This document shows, in pieces, positions 8,361 to 16,055 of a stretch of DNA of 60,812 nucleotides; position 1 is the stretch's first letter, and every line of letters begins with the position of its first letter. Under the pieces are notes generated by a model. The model made no database searches and had not been told where the DNA came from. It saw only the letters and a program-made list of their open reading frames with translations. The position numbers and the translations under genes were made by a program. This DNA is from Roseburia sp. CAG:10041_57 (GTDB lineage: Bacteria > Bacillota > Clostridia > Lachnospirales > Lachnospiraceae). The stretch is taken from positions 1 to 60,812 of the forward strand of contig MNTL01000062.1 in the NCBI GenBank assembly GCA_001916965.1, in the 5' to 3' direction.

Positions 8361-9422
8361 ATGATAAAAGAAAAAAAAGGCGTGCGTCTGGAGCATATCT
8401 CTAAAATATACAAAGATCCAAAGACAGGAAAAGATTTTTATGCAGTAAAAGATGTATCCCTGAATATTGAACCGGGAAGCTTCGTTACATTACTTGGACC
8501 GTCTGGATGTGGCAAGACAACAACACTTCGTATGATCGCAGGTTTTGAAAGCCCTGATGAGGGAGAAATCTATCTTGGAGATGAGGCAATTAATGAGCTG
8601 ACCCCCAATAAGAGAGATACTGCAATGGTATTCCAGAGTTATGCACTTTTCCCGCATTATAATGTATTTGACAATGTAGCATATGGATTAAAGCTGAGAA
8701 AGCTTCCAAAGGATGAGATTCAGCGTAAGGTTATGGAAATGCTGGAGCTGGTGGAATTAAGCGGTATGGAGAACAGACTGACGAATCAGTTATCAGGTGG
8801 TCAGCAACAGCGTGTCGCACTGGCAAGAGCACTGGTCGTAGAACCCAGTGTACTGTTATTTGACGAACCGCTCAGTAATCTGGATGCAAAGCTTAGAATC
8901 TCCATGAGAACAGAAATCCGTAAAATCCAGCAGAAGGTTGGAATTACTGCAATCTACGTTACCCACGATCAGGCAGAAGCAATGAGCCTGTCAGATAAAA
9001 TCATTATCATGAATGGCGGTGTTGTAGAGCAGATGGGAACACCACAGGAAACCTATTATTCTCCTAAGAGTGCTTTCGTGGCAGATTTCATTGGAGAGGC
9101 TAACTTCCTGGAAGGTGTTGTAGAGAAGCATGATGTAATGAAGATTGCAGATGTATCTGTTCCGGTGAAGACGGGAGACATGGCAGCAGGTACTGCATGC
9201 AGACTGGTGCTGCGCCCGGAGAGCGTAACATTAAAGGATACAGGTATTCTTCCATGCAAAGTCGTATATTCCTGCTTTATGGGCTCTTACCAGAGTTATC
9301 ATGTACAGGTCAAAGATATGCTTGTGAAGCTGGAAGAATATAATCCCAAGAATAAGAGAATCTATCAGGTAGGTGAGGATGCATTCCTGAACTTTGAGGA
9401 AGGAACAGTATTCCCATTATAG
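8361..9422 (+). CDS. ABC transporter ATP-binding protein (FbpC/PotA-like importer)
   Basis: A 353-residue cytoplasmic ATPase that powers the permease encoded just upstream. Walker A is GPSGCGKTT (about 44-52), the Q-loop is VFQSYALFPH, the signature is LSGGQQQR, Walker B is VLLFDEPLSNLD and the H-loop is VTHDQAEA. The C-terminal about 110 residues form a TOBE-like regulatory domain (LVLRPESVTL). This arrangement is typical of iron, phosphonate, sugar or polyamine importers. The start is ATG at 8361 with AGGGGAA upstream. Confidence 0.95.
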   Translation: MIKEKKGVRLEHISKIYKDPKTGKDFYAVKDVSLNIEPGSFVTLLGPSGCGKTTTLRMIAGFESPDEGEIYLGDEAINELTPNKRDTAMVFQSYALFPHYNVFDNVAYGLKLRKLPKDEIQRKVMEMLELVELSGMENRLTNQLSGGQQQRVALARALVVEPSVLLFDEPLSNLDAKLRISMRTEIRKIQQKVGITAIYVTHDQAEAMSLSDKIIIMNGGVVEQMGTPQETYYSPKSAFVADFIGEANFLEGVVEKHDVMKIADVSVPVKTGDMAAGTACRLVLRPESVTLKDTGILPCKVVYSCFMGSYQSYHVQVKDMLVKLEEYNPKNKRIYQVGEDAFLNFEEGTVFPL

Positions 9423-9449
9423 GCAGCAGAAAGGGGCGGTGAACCCGAT

Positions 9450-10142
9450 ATGAAAGGAGCATTGGGGTATCTTCAGGGCTGGAGTGATCTGGCTATCTGT
9501 TGCAGACTGATTATAGCAACTTTTCTGGGAAGTCTGATAGGCTGGGAGAGAATTTCCAAAAGACATAATGCAGGAATCCGTACATTTGCTTTGGTCAGCC
9601 TGGGGGCAGCCGTATCTACAGCTCTGAATATAAAATTAGGATACATTCCCGGACTGGAAGCAGATGTAAGCAGAATTCCAGCTGGCGTGATCAGTGGAAT
9701 AGGTTTCCTGGGAGCCGGTTCCATACTGGTTACAGGGCGTAATCAGATCAAGGGACTGACAACAGCTGCCAGCCTGTGGGTATGTGCTGCAATGGGGCTT
9801 GTGATCGGTGCAGGATATTTACTTGTAGGAATTGTGTGCTTTGCCCTGATTATGATTGCAAACCGCGTACTGCAGAATCTGAGTGTGAGTGTGGAAGAGC
9901 ACAGCCGCTATATCAGTATTTATCTGGAGGTGGAGAAATTAAAGGGTGTTGTGAAGCTGCGCAAGTACATCTCAGAAACCGGATATGAGCTGGTGTCCAT
10001 GAATAAGACAAAAGAGAAGACATTACTGGATTCTGATGTGGCATTGACTGTTGTATTAGATATGAAAAGCACAACAGAACATCAAAATGTGTTAGATGCC
10101 TTCAATAATCTTGACTATGTAAATTATCTGGAAGAGATATAA
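9450..10142 (+). CDS. MgtC/SapB family membrane protein
   Basis: A 230-residue protein with four to five N-terminal transmembrane helices carrying the MgtC core (TFLGSLIGWERISKRHNAGIRTFALVSLGAA, then IGFLGAGSILV) and a C-terminal soluble ACT-like domain (about 145-230). MgtC proteins modulate F-ATPase, Mg2+ starvation survival and phosphate homeostasis in other bacteria. It starts 27 bp after the ATPase stop with a purine-rich site (GAAAGGGG), so it probably shares the importer transcript. A link to ion or phosphorus-compound uptake is inferred from this pairing. A terminator lies at 10205-10241. Confidence 0.9.
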   Translation: MKGALGYLQGWSDLAICCRLIIATFLGSLIGWERISKRHNAGIRTFALVSLGAAVSTALNIKLGYIPGLEADVSRIPAGVISGIGFLGAGSILVTGRNQIKGLTTAASLWVCAAMGLVIGAGYLLVGIVCFALIMIANRVLQNLSVSVEEHSRYISIYLEVEKLKGVVKLRKYISETGYELVSMNKTKEKTLLDSDVALTVVLDMKSTTEHQNVLDAFNNLDYVNYLEEI

Positions 10143-10154
10143 CAATATAATATT

Positions 10155-10182
10155 TTCACACACAATGTACGATATATATAAT
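10155..10182 (+). promoter_or_regulatory. Putative sigma-A promoter upstream of the 10205 hairpin
   Basis: TTCACA (10155-10160), a 16-bp spacer and a perfect TATAAT (10177-10182). Predicted transcripts start near 10189 and run straight into the hairpin at 10205, an attenuator-like arrangement. The region is AT-rich, so a chance match is possible. Confidence 0.45.
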
Positions 10183-10204
10183 GTATGGATACATGGTGTG
10201 AGCT

Positions 10205-10241
10205 AAGGACAGCGATTCCCTGTGGAATGCTGTCCTTTTCT
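10205..10241 (+). terminator. Terminator (or attenuator) after the MgtC gene
   Basis: A nearly perfect 14-bp stem: AAGGACAGC (10205-10213) pairs with GCTGTCCTT (10229-10237), with inner ATTCC/GGAAT and loop CTGT. A short T-run follows (TTTTCT). It lies inside the longest possible frame of the next gene, which argues that the next gene starts after it, at 10269. Confidence 0.8.
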
Positions 10242-10268
10242 ATATTGAGAGAAAGGTGTGGTCATAAA

Positions 10269-10895
10269 ATGGAAATGTCAGCAATTAAAAATATGTCAAG
10301 ATCGGAGCTATTGTCCAGTATCAGTGCCAGAAAAAATGAAATCGCAGAGAAACTGCAAAAAGGTGAAACACAGGAGAGCTTTGAAATTGGAGGAAGTTCA
10401 TTTACTAATAGTGAGTGGGATAAGCTGATTAGCAAAGTCGATTCACAGATTGATGAGATTAAGGAAGAGCAGAAGCTGAGAAAAGAGAAGCAGGAGGAAC
10501 AGCAGGAAGCATATGAAGTGGCTGCCTCAAGAACAAATTCCATGTTCCAGAAATTGAATGGAGTGTATAAGCAGGCGTGCCCCTATGAATATCTTGCAAA
10601 GGACGGAGTGATTGAATATAATGGGATAGTGTTCGCATGCGATACAGAGAATAATGCCATATCTCTTGGTGATGTATCGGATAAGAGTAAGGTCATCACT
10701 GTAAGACTTAGTGGAGGCGGTACTTTGTATGTGAACCGTGAAAACATAGGAGATTTATCGCAGGCTATGGGAATGTTCTCACCGGAGGATGTGAACTGCA
10801 TTCTGAGGGCATTGGCAGATGATGCCAAGATACAAAAGACCGAAGAAGAGATAGAAGAAGCGGGTGCGCACATCGGAGAAGAAAATCAGGAATAG
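10269..10895 (+). CDS. Unknown coiled-coil cytoplasmic protein
   Basis: A 208-residue protein that I do not recognise. It starts at ATG 10269 behind AGAAAGGTG. The upstream in-frame ATG at 10185 is rejected because it would place a terminator stem inside the gene. There is no signal peptide or transmembrane segment. Residues about 40-85 are very rich in Lys, Glu and Gln (EEQKLRKEKQEEQQEAYE) and should form a coiled coil. The C-terminal half (about 100-190) looks globular and includes EYNGIVFACDTENNAISLGD and RLSGGGTLYVNRENIGDLSQ. It ends in a Glu-rich tail. The next gene, a lipoprotein, begins 25 bp downstream, so the two are probably cotranscribed. Confidence 0.75.
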   Translation: MEMSAIKNMSRSELLSSISARKNEIAEKLQKGETQESFEIGGSSFTNSEWDKLISKVDSQIDEIKEEQKLRKEKQEEQQEAYEVAASRTNSMFQKLNGVYKQACPYEYLAKDGVIEYNGIVFACDTENNAISLGDVSDKSKVITVRLSGGGTLYVNRENIGDLSQAMGMFSPEDVNCILRALADDAKIQKTEEEIEEAGAHIGEENQE

Positions 10896-10920
10896 TCTGC
10901 CATATAGGGAGAGCAGATTT

Positions 10921-12261
10921 ATGAAAAAAAGATTTATTGCAGCAGTGCTGGCAGCAGGGCTGACATTTACAGGTTGTGGAGCAACGAAGCAGACAGTAAC
11001 AGATACAGAAGTATTTCAGGATGGAGAGGTGCAGACACAGGATGCTGCCCAGAGTGAGACTCAGATGCAGGAGAAGGAGACTCAGGAAACAGAATCACCA
11101 ATTAAGATAGAAATTACTTCAGAGCATCATGAGGGCACAAGTGATGAGAGCCGTAAGGATATAAAGTATACCTATGAATATGAACAGCCCATTGTGTCTA
11201 TTTCCGGAAATGAAGAAGCGCAGAATGCAATCCAGAGTGATCTGGATTCTTATATAGACAGCTTCCTTGGCAGTCTGGAAAGTGGGTATTTTGGAGTAGT
11301 CTATGAAGATGGAGCGGAGACAAGTTATCAGGCTGTGGGGATGCAGGTGCTTCGCGCAGACGAACAGGTCATCAGTATTATGATGACAAATGAAGGTTAT
11401 GATGGCGGAGCACATGGCTGGCTGACCATGGAATATTTCAATTATTTTACTGCTACCGGAGAGAAAATCACATTTGATAAGCTTGGGGAAGGCTTCAGGG
11501 AACGTGCAGAACAGTTAGTCAGGGTTAAGGCTAAACAGATGCAGCAGGAAGAGCAGTGCTTCTTTGAAGATTATCAGAAGAGTATTCCTCTGGTAGTACT
11601 GGATGGAACAGAAGACCGCAATGAGGTATACACTTCCATTTATGGAGATACGTGGAGTGATATGGAAAGCGAACCCATGATTCCTACTTTCTATATAACA
11701 GATACAGGTTTTGGGTTCACATCGGGACAATATGTATTACAGCCTTATGCAGGAGGAATCATAGATTTCAACTTTACGGCAGCAGACTTTGGTGATACCC
11801 TTACTGCGGATATTTTTACGGATGCAGGAGCGGGGGAGCGAACAATCAAGGAAGATCAGCTCAACGCTGCAGACAACGCAGCCGCGGATGCAATCAGCGC
11901 AGAGGAATATGCTGCCTTTACCAAGACGGCAGATGCTGTGGACGCTGAGGGCTTTGGCAGCTTTGATGACTTTGCACAGACCATGAATCAGGACTTTACA
12001 GGAACCTGGTATGATCCGGAGATGGGAGAGGCCATCCGCCTGACTACTGAGGGAGCCTATGTATATATTCCTTTTCTTGACCTCTATGGAGACGAGCTGT
12101 ATGAGTGGGAGCTGATAGACAGAAGCGATAGAGGCTTGTGCCCTGAGATTGCCATTTACTATGGTGGAAGGGAAGTAGGGGAGCTTGCTTATTATGTGGC
12201 CGGTATCAGAGACAATTATTTCTGGTGCAATGCACAGTCACAGATTTTTTACAAGCAGTAG
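10921..12261 (+). CDS. Lipoprotein with DUF4163/DUF3298-type (RsiV/PdaC-like) domain
   Basis: A 446-residue predicted lipoprotein. The signal peptide MKKRFIAAVLAAGLTFTGCG has its lipobox Cys at residue 19, followed by a Gln/Glu/Thr-rich linker. Residues about 75-290 resemble the DUF4163-DUF3298 pair found in RsiV and PdaC: YEYEQPIVSISGNEEAQNAI and NEGYDGGAHGWLTMEYFNYF carry the family's GG-AHG and TGE-I features. The C-terminal about 100 residues (DFTGTWYDPEMGEAIRLTTE) look like a separate beta-rich lipocalin-like module. It probably acts at the outer face of the membrane, and the ligand is unknown. ATG 10921 is preferred over the in-frame start at 10864 because the signal peptide begins there. 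Confidence 0.8.
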   Translation: MKKRFIAAVLAAGLTFTGCGATKQTVTDTEVFQDGEVQTQDAAQSETQMQEKETQETESPIKIEITSEHHEGTSDESRKDIKYTYEYEQPIVSISGNEEAQNAIQSDLDSYIDSFLGSLESGYFGVVYEDGAETSYQAVGMQVLRADEQVISIMMTNEGYDGGAHGWLTMEYFNYFTATGEKITFDKLGEGFRERAEQLVRVKAKQMQQEEQCFFEDYQKSIPLVVLDGTEDRNEVYTSIYGDTWSDMESEPMIPTFYITDTGFGFTSGQYVLQPYAGGIIDFNFTAADFGDTLTADIFTDAGAGERTIKEDQLNAADNAAADAISAEEYAAFTKTADAVDAEGFGSFDDFAQTMNQDFTGTWYDPEMGEAIRLTTEGAYVYIPFLDLYGDELYEWELIDRSDRGLCPEIAIYYGGREVGELAYYVAGIRDNYFWCNAQSQIFYKQ

Positions 12262-12308
12262 GAATTTTGGTTAGTTATGATAAATAATAAAAAAATCCAA
12301 TTTAACTA

Positions 12309-12337
12309 TTGACCTTTTGCAAATGGAGTGCTATAAC
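12309..12337 (+). promoter_or_regulatory. Sigma-A-type promoter for the L25/Ctc gene
   Basis: TTGACC (12309-12314), a 17-bp spacer and TATAAC (12332-12337), which is close to consensus. The predicted transcript has a leader of about 85 nt before the ATG at 12431. Confidence 0.75.
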
Positions 12338-12430
12338 ACATATAGAACAAAGGAAAGGGACATGAATTGAATAAATCCTAAGCCCCCAACGCTCCGGGTT
12401 CTCTATTTGTAGAATTGGAGGAAAAGACAA

Positions 12431-13024
12431 ATGACTACTTTAAAGGTACAAAAAAGAGACATGGAAACAAAGGCAAAGAAACTGAGAAGAGAAGGTTTTA
12501 TTACCGGTAATCTTTTCGGTAAGGAGATTGAAGGTTCTATACCACTTAAAATCGAGCGATTAGAAGCAGAGAGAACTTTACGTGGATGTATGAAGGGTAC
12601 ACAGATCATGCTGGATGTAGAAGGCAAGATGTATGATGTACTGATCAAGGAGATTGACTTCGATGCAACCAAGAATCAGACGCTGGAGATTGACTTCCAG
12701 GCACTGGTAAGCAATGAGAAGGTTCATTCTGTAGCAGAGATCGTTCTTCACAACACAGAAAACGTTGTAGAGGGTGTTCTGGAACAGATACTGAAAGAAG
12801 TATCTTATAAGGCATATCCAAGCGCACTGGTAGATAAGATTGATGTAGACTGTGGTAATCTTCATTTAGGAGACTGCATCAGAGTAAAGGATTTGGAGAT
12901 AGCTAAGAATAAAGATATCAGCATCATGACCAATCCAGAATCCATTATTGTGAATGTCATCGCAGTTCATAATAATGCAGGCGATGATACAGCAGATGAC
13001 ACAGAAGAAACAGCAGAGAAATAA
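12431..13024 (+). CDS. rplY: 50S ribosomal protein L25/general stress protein Ctc
   Basis: A 197-residue ribosomal protein that binds 5S rRNA in the large subunit. The longer TL5/Ctc form is present: an N-terminal L25 beta-barrel (about 1-90, LKVQKRDMETKAKKLRREGFITGNLFG) and a C-terminal TL5 domain (about 95-185, VHSVAEIVLHNTENVVEGVLEQIL and DCIRVKDLEI). It is monocistronic, with a near-consensus promoter upstream, an AATTGGAGG ribosome site, and a strong terminator 12 bp after the stop. The acidic Asp/Thr/Glu-rich tail is common in this subfamily. Confidence 0.93.
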   Translation: MTTLKVQKRDMETKAKKLRREGFITGNLFGKEIEGSIPLKIERLEAERTLRGCMKGTQIMLDVEGKMYDVLIKEIDFDATKNQTLEIDFQALVSNEKVHSVAEIVLHNTENVVEGVLEQILKEVSYKAYPSALVDKIDVDCGNLHLGDCIRVKDLEIAKNKDISIMTNPESIIVNVIAVHNNAGDDTADDTEETAEK

Positions 13025-13036
13025 AGGACAAAGAGC

Positions 13037-13073
13037 ATGGGGCAGGTTGAAAAATCTGCCCCATAAATTTTTT
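13037..13073 (+). terminator. Terminator of the L25/Ctc gene
   Basis: A perfect 9-bp GC-rich stem, ATGGGGCAG (13037-13045) / CTGCCCCAT (13056-13064), followed by AAATTTTTT. Confidence 0.9.
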
Positions 13074-13094
13074 AAAAAAAATTTAAAAAAGTAC

Positions 13095-13123
13095 TTGCAT
13101 TTTTCTGAAACGTATTATATACT
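13095..13123 (+). promoter_or_regulatory. Promoter of tRNA-Gln
   Basis: TTGCAT (13095-13100), a 17-bp spacer and TATACT (13118-13123). The mature tRNA starts about 41 bp further on, a usual distance for a single-tRNA unit. Confidence 0.75.
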
Positions 13124-13164
13124 ATCACTTGTGCTGATGAGTTACCAGTCACTTAAATGAATAA

Positions 13165-13237
13165 AGCGCTATCGCCAAACGGTAAGGCAACGGACTCTGA
13201 CTCCGTCATTTTCAAGGTTCGAATCCTTGTAGCGCTG
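13165..13237 (+). tRNA. tRNA-Gln (anticodon CTG)
   Basis: The full cloverleaf can be drawn: acceptor stem AGCGCTA/TAGCGCT with discriminator G, D-arm GCC...GGC, anticodon stem ACGGA/TCCGT around loop CTCTGAC (anticodon CTG, reads CAG), and T-arm CAAGG-TTCGAAT-CCTTG. No CCA is encoded; the bases after G are CTA. It has its own promoter and terminator. Confidence 0.95.
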
Positions 13238-13243
13238 CTACAG

Positions 13244-13272
13244 AAAGCTCTCGAAAGTATCGAGAGCTTTTT
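13244..13272 (+). terminator. Terminator of tRNA-Gln
   Basis: A perfect 11-bp stem, AAAGCTCTCGA (13244-13254) / TCGAGAGCTTT (13260-13270), with loop AAGTA, ending in TTTTT. Confidence 0.9.
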
Positions 13273-13382
13273 ATTTACACAGGAATGTGTAACAACAGAT
13301 AAGTAACACGGAGTGCGTGAGGATGCGCATGTAATGGAAATGCAGTCTATAATGACAGCATAGGATTTTAAAGGAGAACGGT

Positions 13383-14222
13383 ATGTTTCAATTAGGAAGA
13401 AAACAGGAATTAGTGGTAGTAAAGACAGTTGATTTTGGTGTATATCTGGGAGAAGACCAGAATGCAGGCATGGACGAAAGAGTACTTCTGCCAAAGAAGC
13501 AGGTACCTGAGAACTGCAACATTGGAGACAAGATAGAGGTATTTCTGTATAAGGATTCCAGGGACAGGCTGATCGCAACAGTCAATATCCCTAAATTAAT
13601 GGTAGGAGAAGTAGGATTTCTGAAGGTATCCCAGGTGACAAAGATCGGTGCATTCCTTGACTGGGGACTGGAGAAGGATATTCTGTTACCATATAAAGAG
13701 CAGACAAGAAAAGTCAGAGAAGGAGAAGAAGTTCTGGCAGCACTCTATATTGATAAGAGCAGCAGACTGGCAGCTACCATGAATGTATATGAATATCTTC
13801 ACAAGGACAGCGAATATAAAAAGGATGATATTGTTACAGGTATGATTTACCAGACCAGCGATAACTTTGGTGTATTCGTGGCAGTAGATAATATCTATTC
13901 TGCATTGATTCCCAGGAAGGAAGTAGTAGGTGAGCTTCGTATAGGTGATACTGTACAGGCTCGTGTAACCGGTGTGAAGCCGGATGGCAAGCTGGATCTG
14001 AGTGTCCGTGAAAAGGCATATCTGCAGATCGAGAAGGATGCGGTGAAGATACTGCAGATCATCGACAGCTTCGATGGTGTGCTGCCTTTTACAGACAGGG
14101 CAAATCCAGAAGTTATCAAGCGTGAGACACAGATGAGCAAGAATGAATTCAAACGTGCCATTGGTAATCTGTTAAAGAATGGCAAAATCGAGATCAAGGA
14201 GAACTGTATCAGAAGAATATAG
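13383..14222 (+). CDS. CvfB-like S1 RNA-binding protein
   Basis: A 279-residue protein of the CvfB/YitL family, RNA-binding regulators that affect virulence factors and translation in other Firmicutes. Tandem S1-like OB domains are visible: about 1-65 (VVKTVDFGVYLGEDQ), 66-135 (VSQVTKIGAFLDWGLEKDILLPYKEQ) and 145-215 (GMIYQTSDNFGVFVAVDNIYSALIPRKE). A C-terminal winged-helix domain follows (about 222-279, SKNEFKRAIGNLLKNGKIEI). The ribosome site AAAGGAG lies upstream. It converges on yjfB with a shared bidirectional terminator. Confidence 0.88.
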   Translation: MFQLGRKQELVVVKTVDFGVYLGEDQNAGMDERVLLPKKQVPENCNIGDKIEVFLYKDSRDRLIATVNIPKLMVGEVGFLKVSQVTKIGAFLDWGLEKDILLPYKEQTRKVREGEEVLAALYIDKSSRLAATMNVYEYLHKDSEYKKDDIVTGMIYQTSDNFGVFVAVDNIYSALIPRKEVVGELRIGDTVQARVTGVKPDGKLDLSVREKAYLQIEKDAVKILQIIDSFDGVLPFTDRANPEVIKRETQMSKNEFKRAIGNLLKNGKIEIKENCIRRI

Positions 14223-14225
14223 TGT

Positions 14226-14273
14226 AAAAACAAAATTCCCCAAGGAGTGTGTCCAAGGGGGATTTTGCTTTTT
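14226..14273. terminator. Bidirectional terminator between cvfB and yjfB
   Basis: A long stem, CAAAATTCCCC (from 14231) / GGGGGATTTTG (to 14267), with further GGA/TCC pairing inside. CTTTTT follows on the plus strand, and the AAAAA at 14226-14230 gives a T-run for the minus strand. Confidence 0.85.
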
Positions 14274-14281
14274 GGCGGCAT

Positions 14282-14473
14282 TTATACCATGACGTCTATA
14301 TTGCCACCAAGCTCAGGATATACAGAATGCTCCATGGCAGAAGCATCCAGCATCTGTGTAATGGCACTTCCGGTATCCTGTGCCTGTTCCAGAGATTTGG
14401 ATAAGACGGCAGTTCCAACGTCATTCAGCAGATTGGTCTGCGCCAGATTCATGGATAATGCAGCAATGTCCAT
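14282..14473 (-). CDS. YjfB-family putative motility protein
   Basis: A 63-residue protein beginning MDIAALSMNLAQTNLLNDVG, which matches the small YjfB-type 'putative motility protein' family. In Bacillus subtilis, yjfB belongs to the sigma-D (motility) regulon; its biochemical role is not established. The frame is open back to 14668, but a perfect AGGAGG seven bases before the ATG at 14473 fixes the start. A sigma-D-like promoter lies at 14565-14591, which agrees with a motility role. The product is Ala/Ser/Gln-rich and has no signal peptide. Confidence 0.85.
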   Translation of the reverse strand: MDIAALSMNLAQTNLLNDVGTAVLSKSLEQAQDTGSAITQMLDASAMEHSVYPELGGNIDVMV

Positions 14474-14564
14474 CCTTATCCCTCCTTTCTTATATGCTGT
14501 ACTTTCGGAAGCTTCATTTAGAAGACTCCGAGAGTACATTATGGGACTGTCCCATATATCGTAT

Positions 14565-14591
14565 ATATCGGTTAAAATGAGCCAAATATTA
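14565..14591 (-). promoter_or_regulatory. Sigma-D (FliA-type) promoter for yjfB
   Basis: Read on the minus strand: TAAT (14591-14588), exactly 15 bp, then ACCGATAT (14572-14565). The consensus is TAAA-N15-GCCGATAT, so one mismatch occurs in each box. The leader to the ATG would be about 85 nt. The rest of 14474-14802 holds no gene that I can support. Confidence 0.65.
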
Positions 14592-14802
14592 GCGTTTCCG
14601 GGAATGATAAGGCTTTTGTGTATCTTGCATACGGGGTAAAATTTCAAATTTTTGTCAATATCATTCAAAAATGCATAAAAAAATCGGGAATTACTATAGA
14701 TTTATTTGTATAAATGTATTAAAATGGTTTCAGAATGCGAAGAATCAGAATATTCAGAAAGAAAAATCTTTGTGGATATTGTATAAGTGAGGAGAGTGGC
14801 AT

Positions 14803-15891
14803 ATGATATCAAATCAGATCATGCAGAATACAATCGAAGGAATTAAGGCGATTGCAAGAGTAGAGTTATTCGTGGCTGATATTGACGGTAAGCTTGTGGC
14901 ATCTACCAAGTCAACAGGAAACAGCTTTGAAAGTTCAATTCTGGAGTTCGTGAAGTCTCCGGCAGACAGCCAGGAGATACAGGGGTGTCAGTTCTTTAAG
15001 ATTTATGATGACCAGCAGCTGGAATACATATTGATTGCCAATGATGCAGGCGAGAATGCATATATGGTAGGTAAGATGGCAGCATTCCAGCTTCAGAACC
15101 TGATGGTCGCATACAAAGAGAGATTTGATAAGGACAACTTTATCAAGAACCTCCTTCTGGATAATCTGCTTCTGGTAGATATTTACAGCCGTTCCAAGAA
15201 ACTGCATATTCAGACTGATGTAAAACGCGCAGTTCTTATCGTAGAATCTCCAAATGGAAAGGATGCCAATATTCTGGAGAAAGTCAGAGAGAACTTCGGA
15301 CAGAATGGAAAAGACTTCGTCACAGCAGTAGATGAGAATAACGTTATTATAGTGAAGGAAATCGCAGATAACGAGACAAATCGTGATATTGATAAATATG
15401 CCAGAGCAATTGAAGAATGTCTGAATAAGGAAGGCATTAAGGATGTACATATCTCTTATGGTACCAATGTAAAGGAGATCAAGGAAGTCAGCCGCTCCTA
15501 CAAGGAAGCCAAGATGGCACTGGATGTTGGTAAGATATTCTTCGCAGAAAGAGATATTATTGCATATAGTGAACTTGGTATCGGTAGACTGATCTATCAG
15601 CTTCCGATTCCTCTGTGCAAGATGTTTATCAAGGAAATATTCGGTGGCAAGAGCCCAGATGATTTTGACGAGGAAACCCTGACCACAATCAATAAGTTCT
15701 TCGAGAATTCTCTGAACGTATCCGAGACATCCAGACAGCTCTTCATTCACAGAAATACACTTGTATACAGACTGGATAAGCTGCAAAAGAGCACCGGACT
15801 GGACCTGAGAGTATTTGAAGATGCGATTACCTTTAAGATCGCGCTCATGGTAGTTCGTTACATGAAATATATGGAATCTTTTGAGTATTGA
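14803..15891 (+). CDS. PucR/CdaR-type (sugar-diacid regulator family) transcription factor
   Basis: A 362-residue regulator. The N-terminal about 130 residues (IEGIKAIARVELFVADIDGKLVAST) resemble a diacid-recognition/PAS-like sensor region. The middle part (about 135-280) has the GGDEF-like fold of the CdaR group. The C-terminus has the PucR helix-turn-helix, SLNVSETSRQLFIHRNTLVYRLDKLQ. Its ligand and targets are unknown. It stands alone, with the structured element 15899-16022 after its stop. It is unrelated to the YbbR-type CdaR at 34528. Confidence 0.85.
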   Translation: MISNQIMQNTIEGIKAIARVELFVADIDGKLVASTKSTGNSFESSILEFVKSPADSQEIQGCQFFKIYDDQQLEYILIANDAGENAYMVGKMAAFQLQNLMVAYKERFDKDNFIKNLLLDNLLLVDIYSRSKKLHIQTDVKRAVLIVESPNGKDANILEKVRENFGQNGKDFVTAVDENNVIIVKEIADNETNRDIDKYARAIEECLNKEGIKDVHISYGTNVKEIKEVSRSYKEAKMALDVGKIFFAERDIIAYSELGIGRLIYQLPIPLCKMFIKEIFGGKSPDDFDEETLTTINKFFENSLNVSETSRQLFIHRNTLVYRLDKLQKSTGLDLRVFEDAITFKIALMVVRYMKYMESFEY

Positions 15892-15898
15892 TACTGTA

Positions 15899-16022
15899 AA
15901 GCCATGCGTTGATGGTTGAAATGATGTGTTCAAGTTTACTTGATAAACATCATTTTAACCATTCAACATAGGGCGCTCAGCTCAAGTGAGGATTTACGAA
16001 GTAAATTCGAGCTTGCATGGCG
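15899..16022 (+). other. Structured intergenic element, possible three-way junction RNA
   Basis: Nested inverted repeats fold into one unit. The outer stem GCCATGC (15901-15907) pairs with GCATGGC (16015-16021). Inside is a long imperfect hairpin running from GTTGATGGTTGAAATGATG to CATCATTTTAACCATTCAAC (15908-15967). A second hairpin, AGCTCAAG...ATTTAC-GAA-GTAAAT...CGAGCT, follows (about 15978-16014). No T-run follows, so it is not a simple terminator. It lies in the leader of ftsE or the trailer of the PucR-type gene. It could be a cis-acting RNA or a small palindromic repeat. Confidence 0.6.
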
Positions 16023-16055
16023 TAAAATAGAAAGACTAATTAGGGGTGAATTTAT

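Noticed and set aside
10185..10268. Longer start for the unknown 208-residue protein
   Set aside because: It would run through the terminator stem at 10205-10241 and has no ribosome site, whereas ATG 10269 does.
13340..13353. TATAAT at about 13348 as promoter of cvfB
   Set aside because: The -10 is good, but no acceptable -35 lies at 16-18 bp and there is no extended -10, so I did not list it as a feature.
14282..14668. 128-residue version of the YjfB-like gene
   Set aside because: The extension reads through the predicted sigma-D promoter and lacks a ribosome site; AGGAGG directly precedes ATG 14473.
14935..15933. 332-codon open frame on the minus strand
   Set aside because: It lies opposite the PucR/CdaR-type regulator in a fixed phase, has a Cys/Ile/Leu-heavy composition with no domain, and lacks a ribosome site. 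It is a shadow of the real gene.
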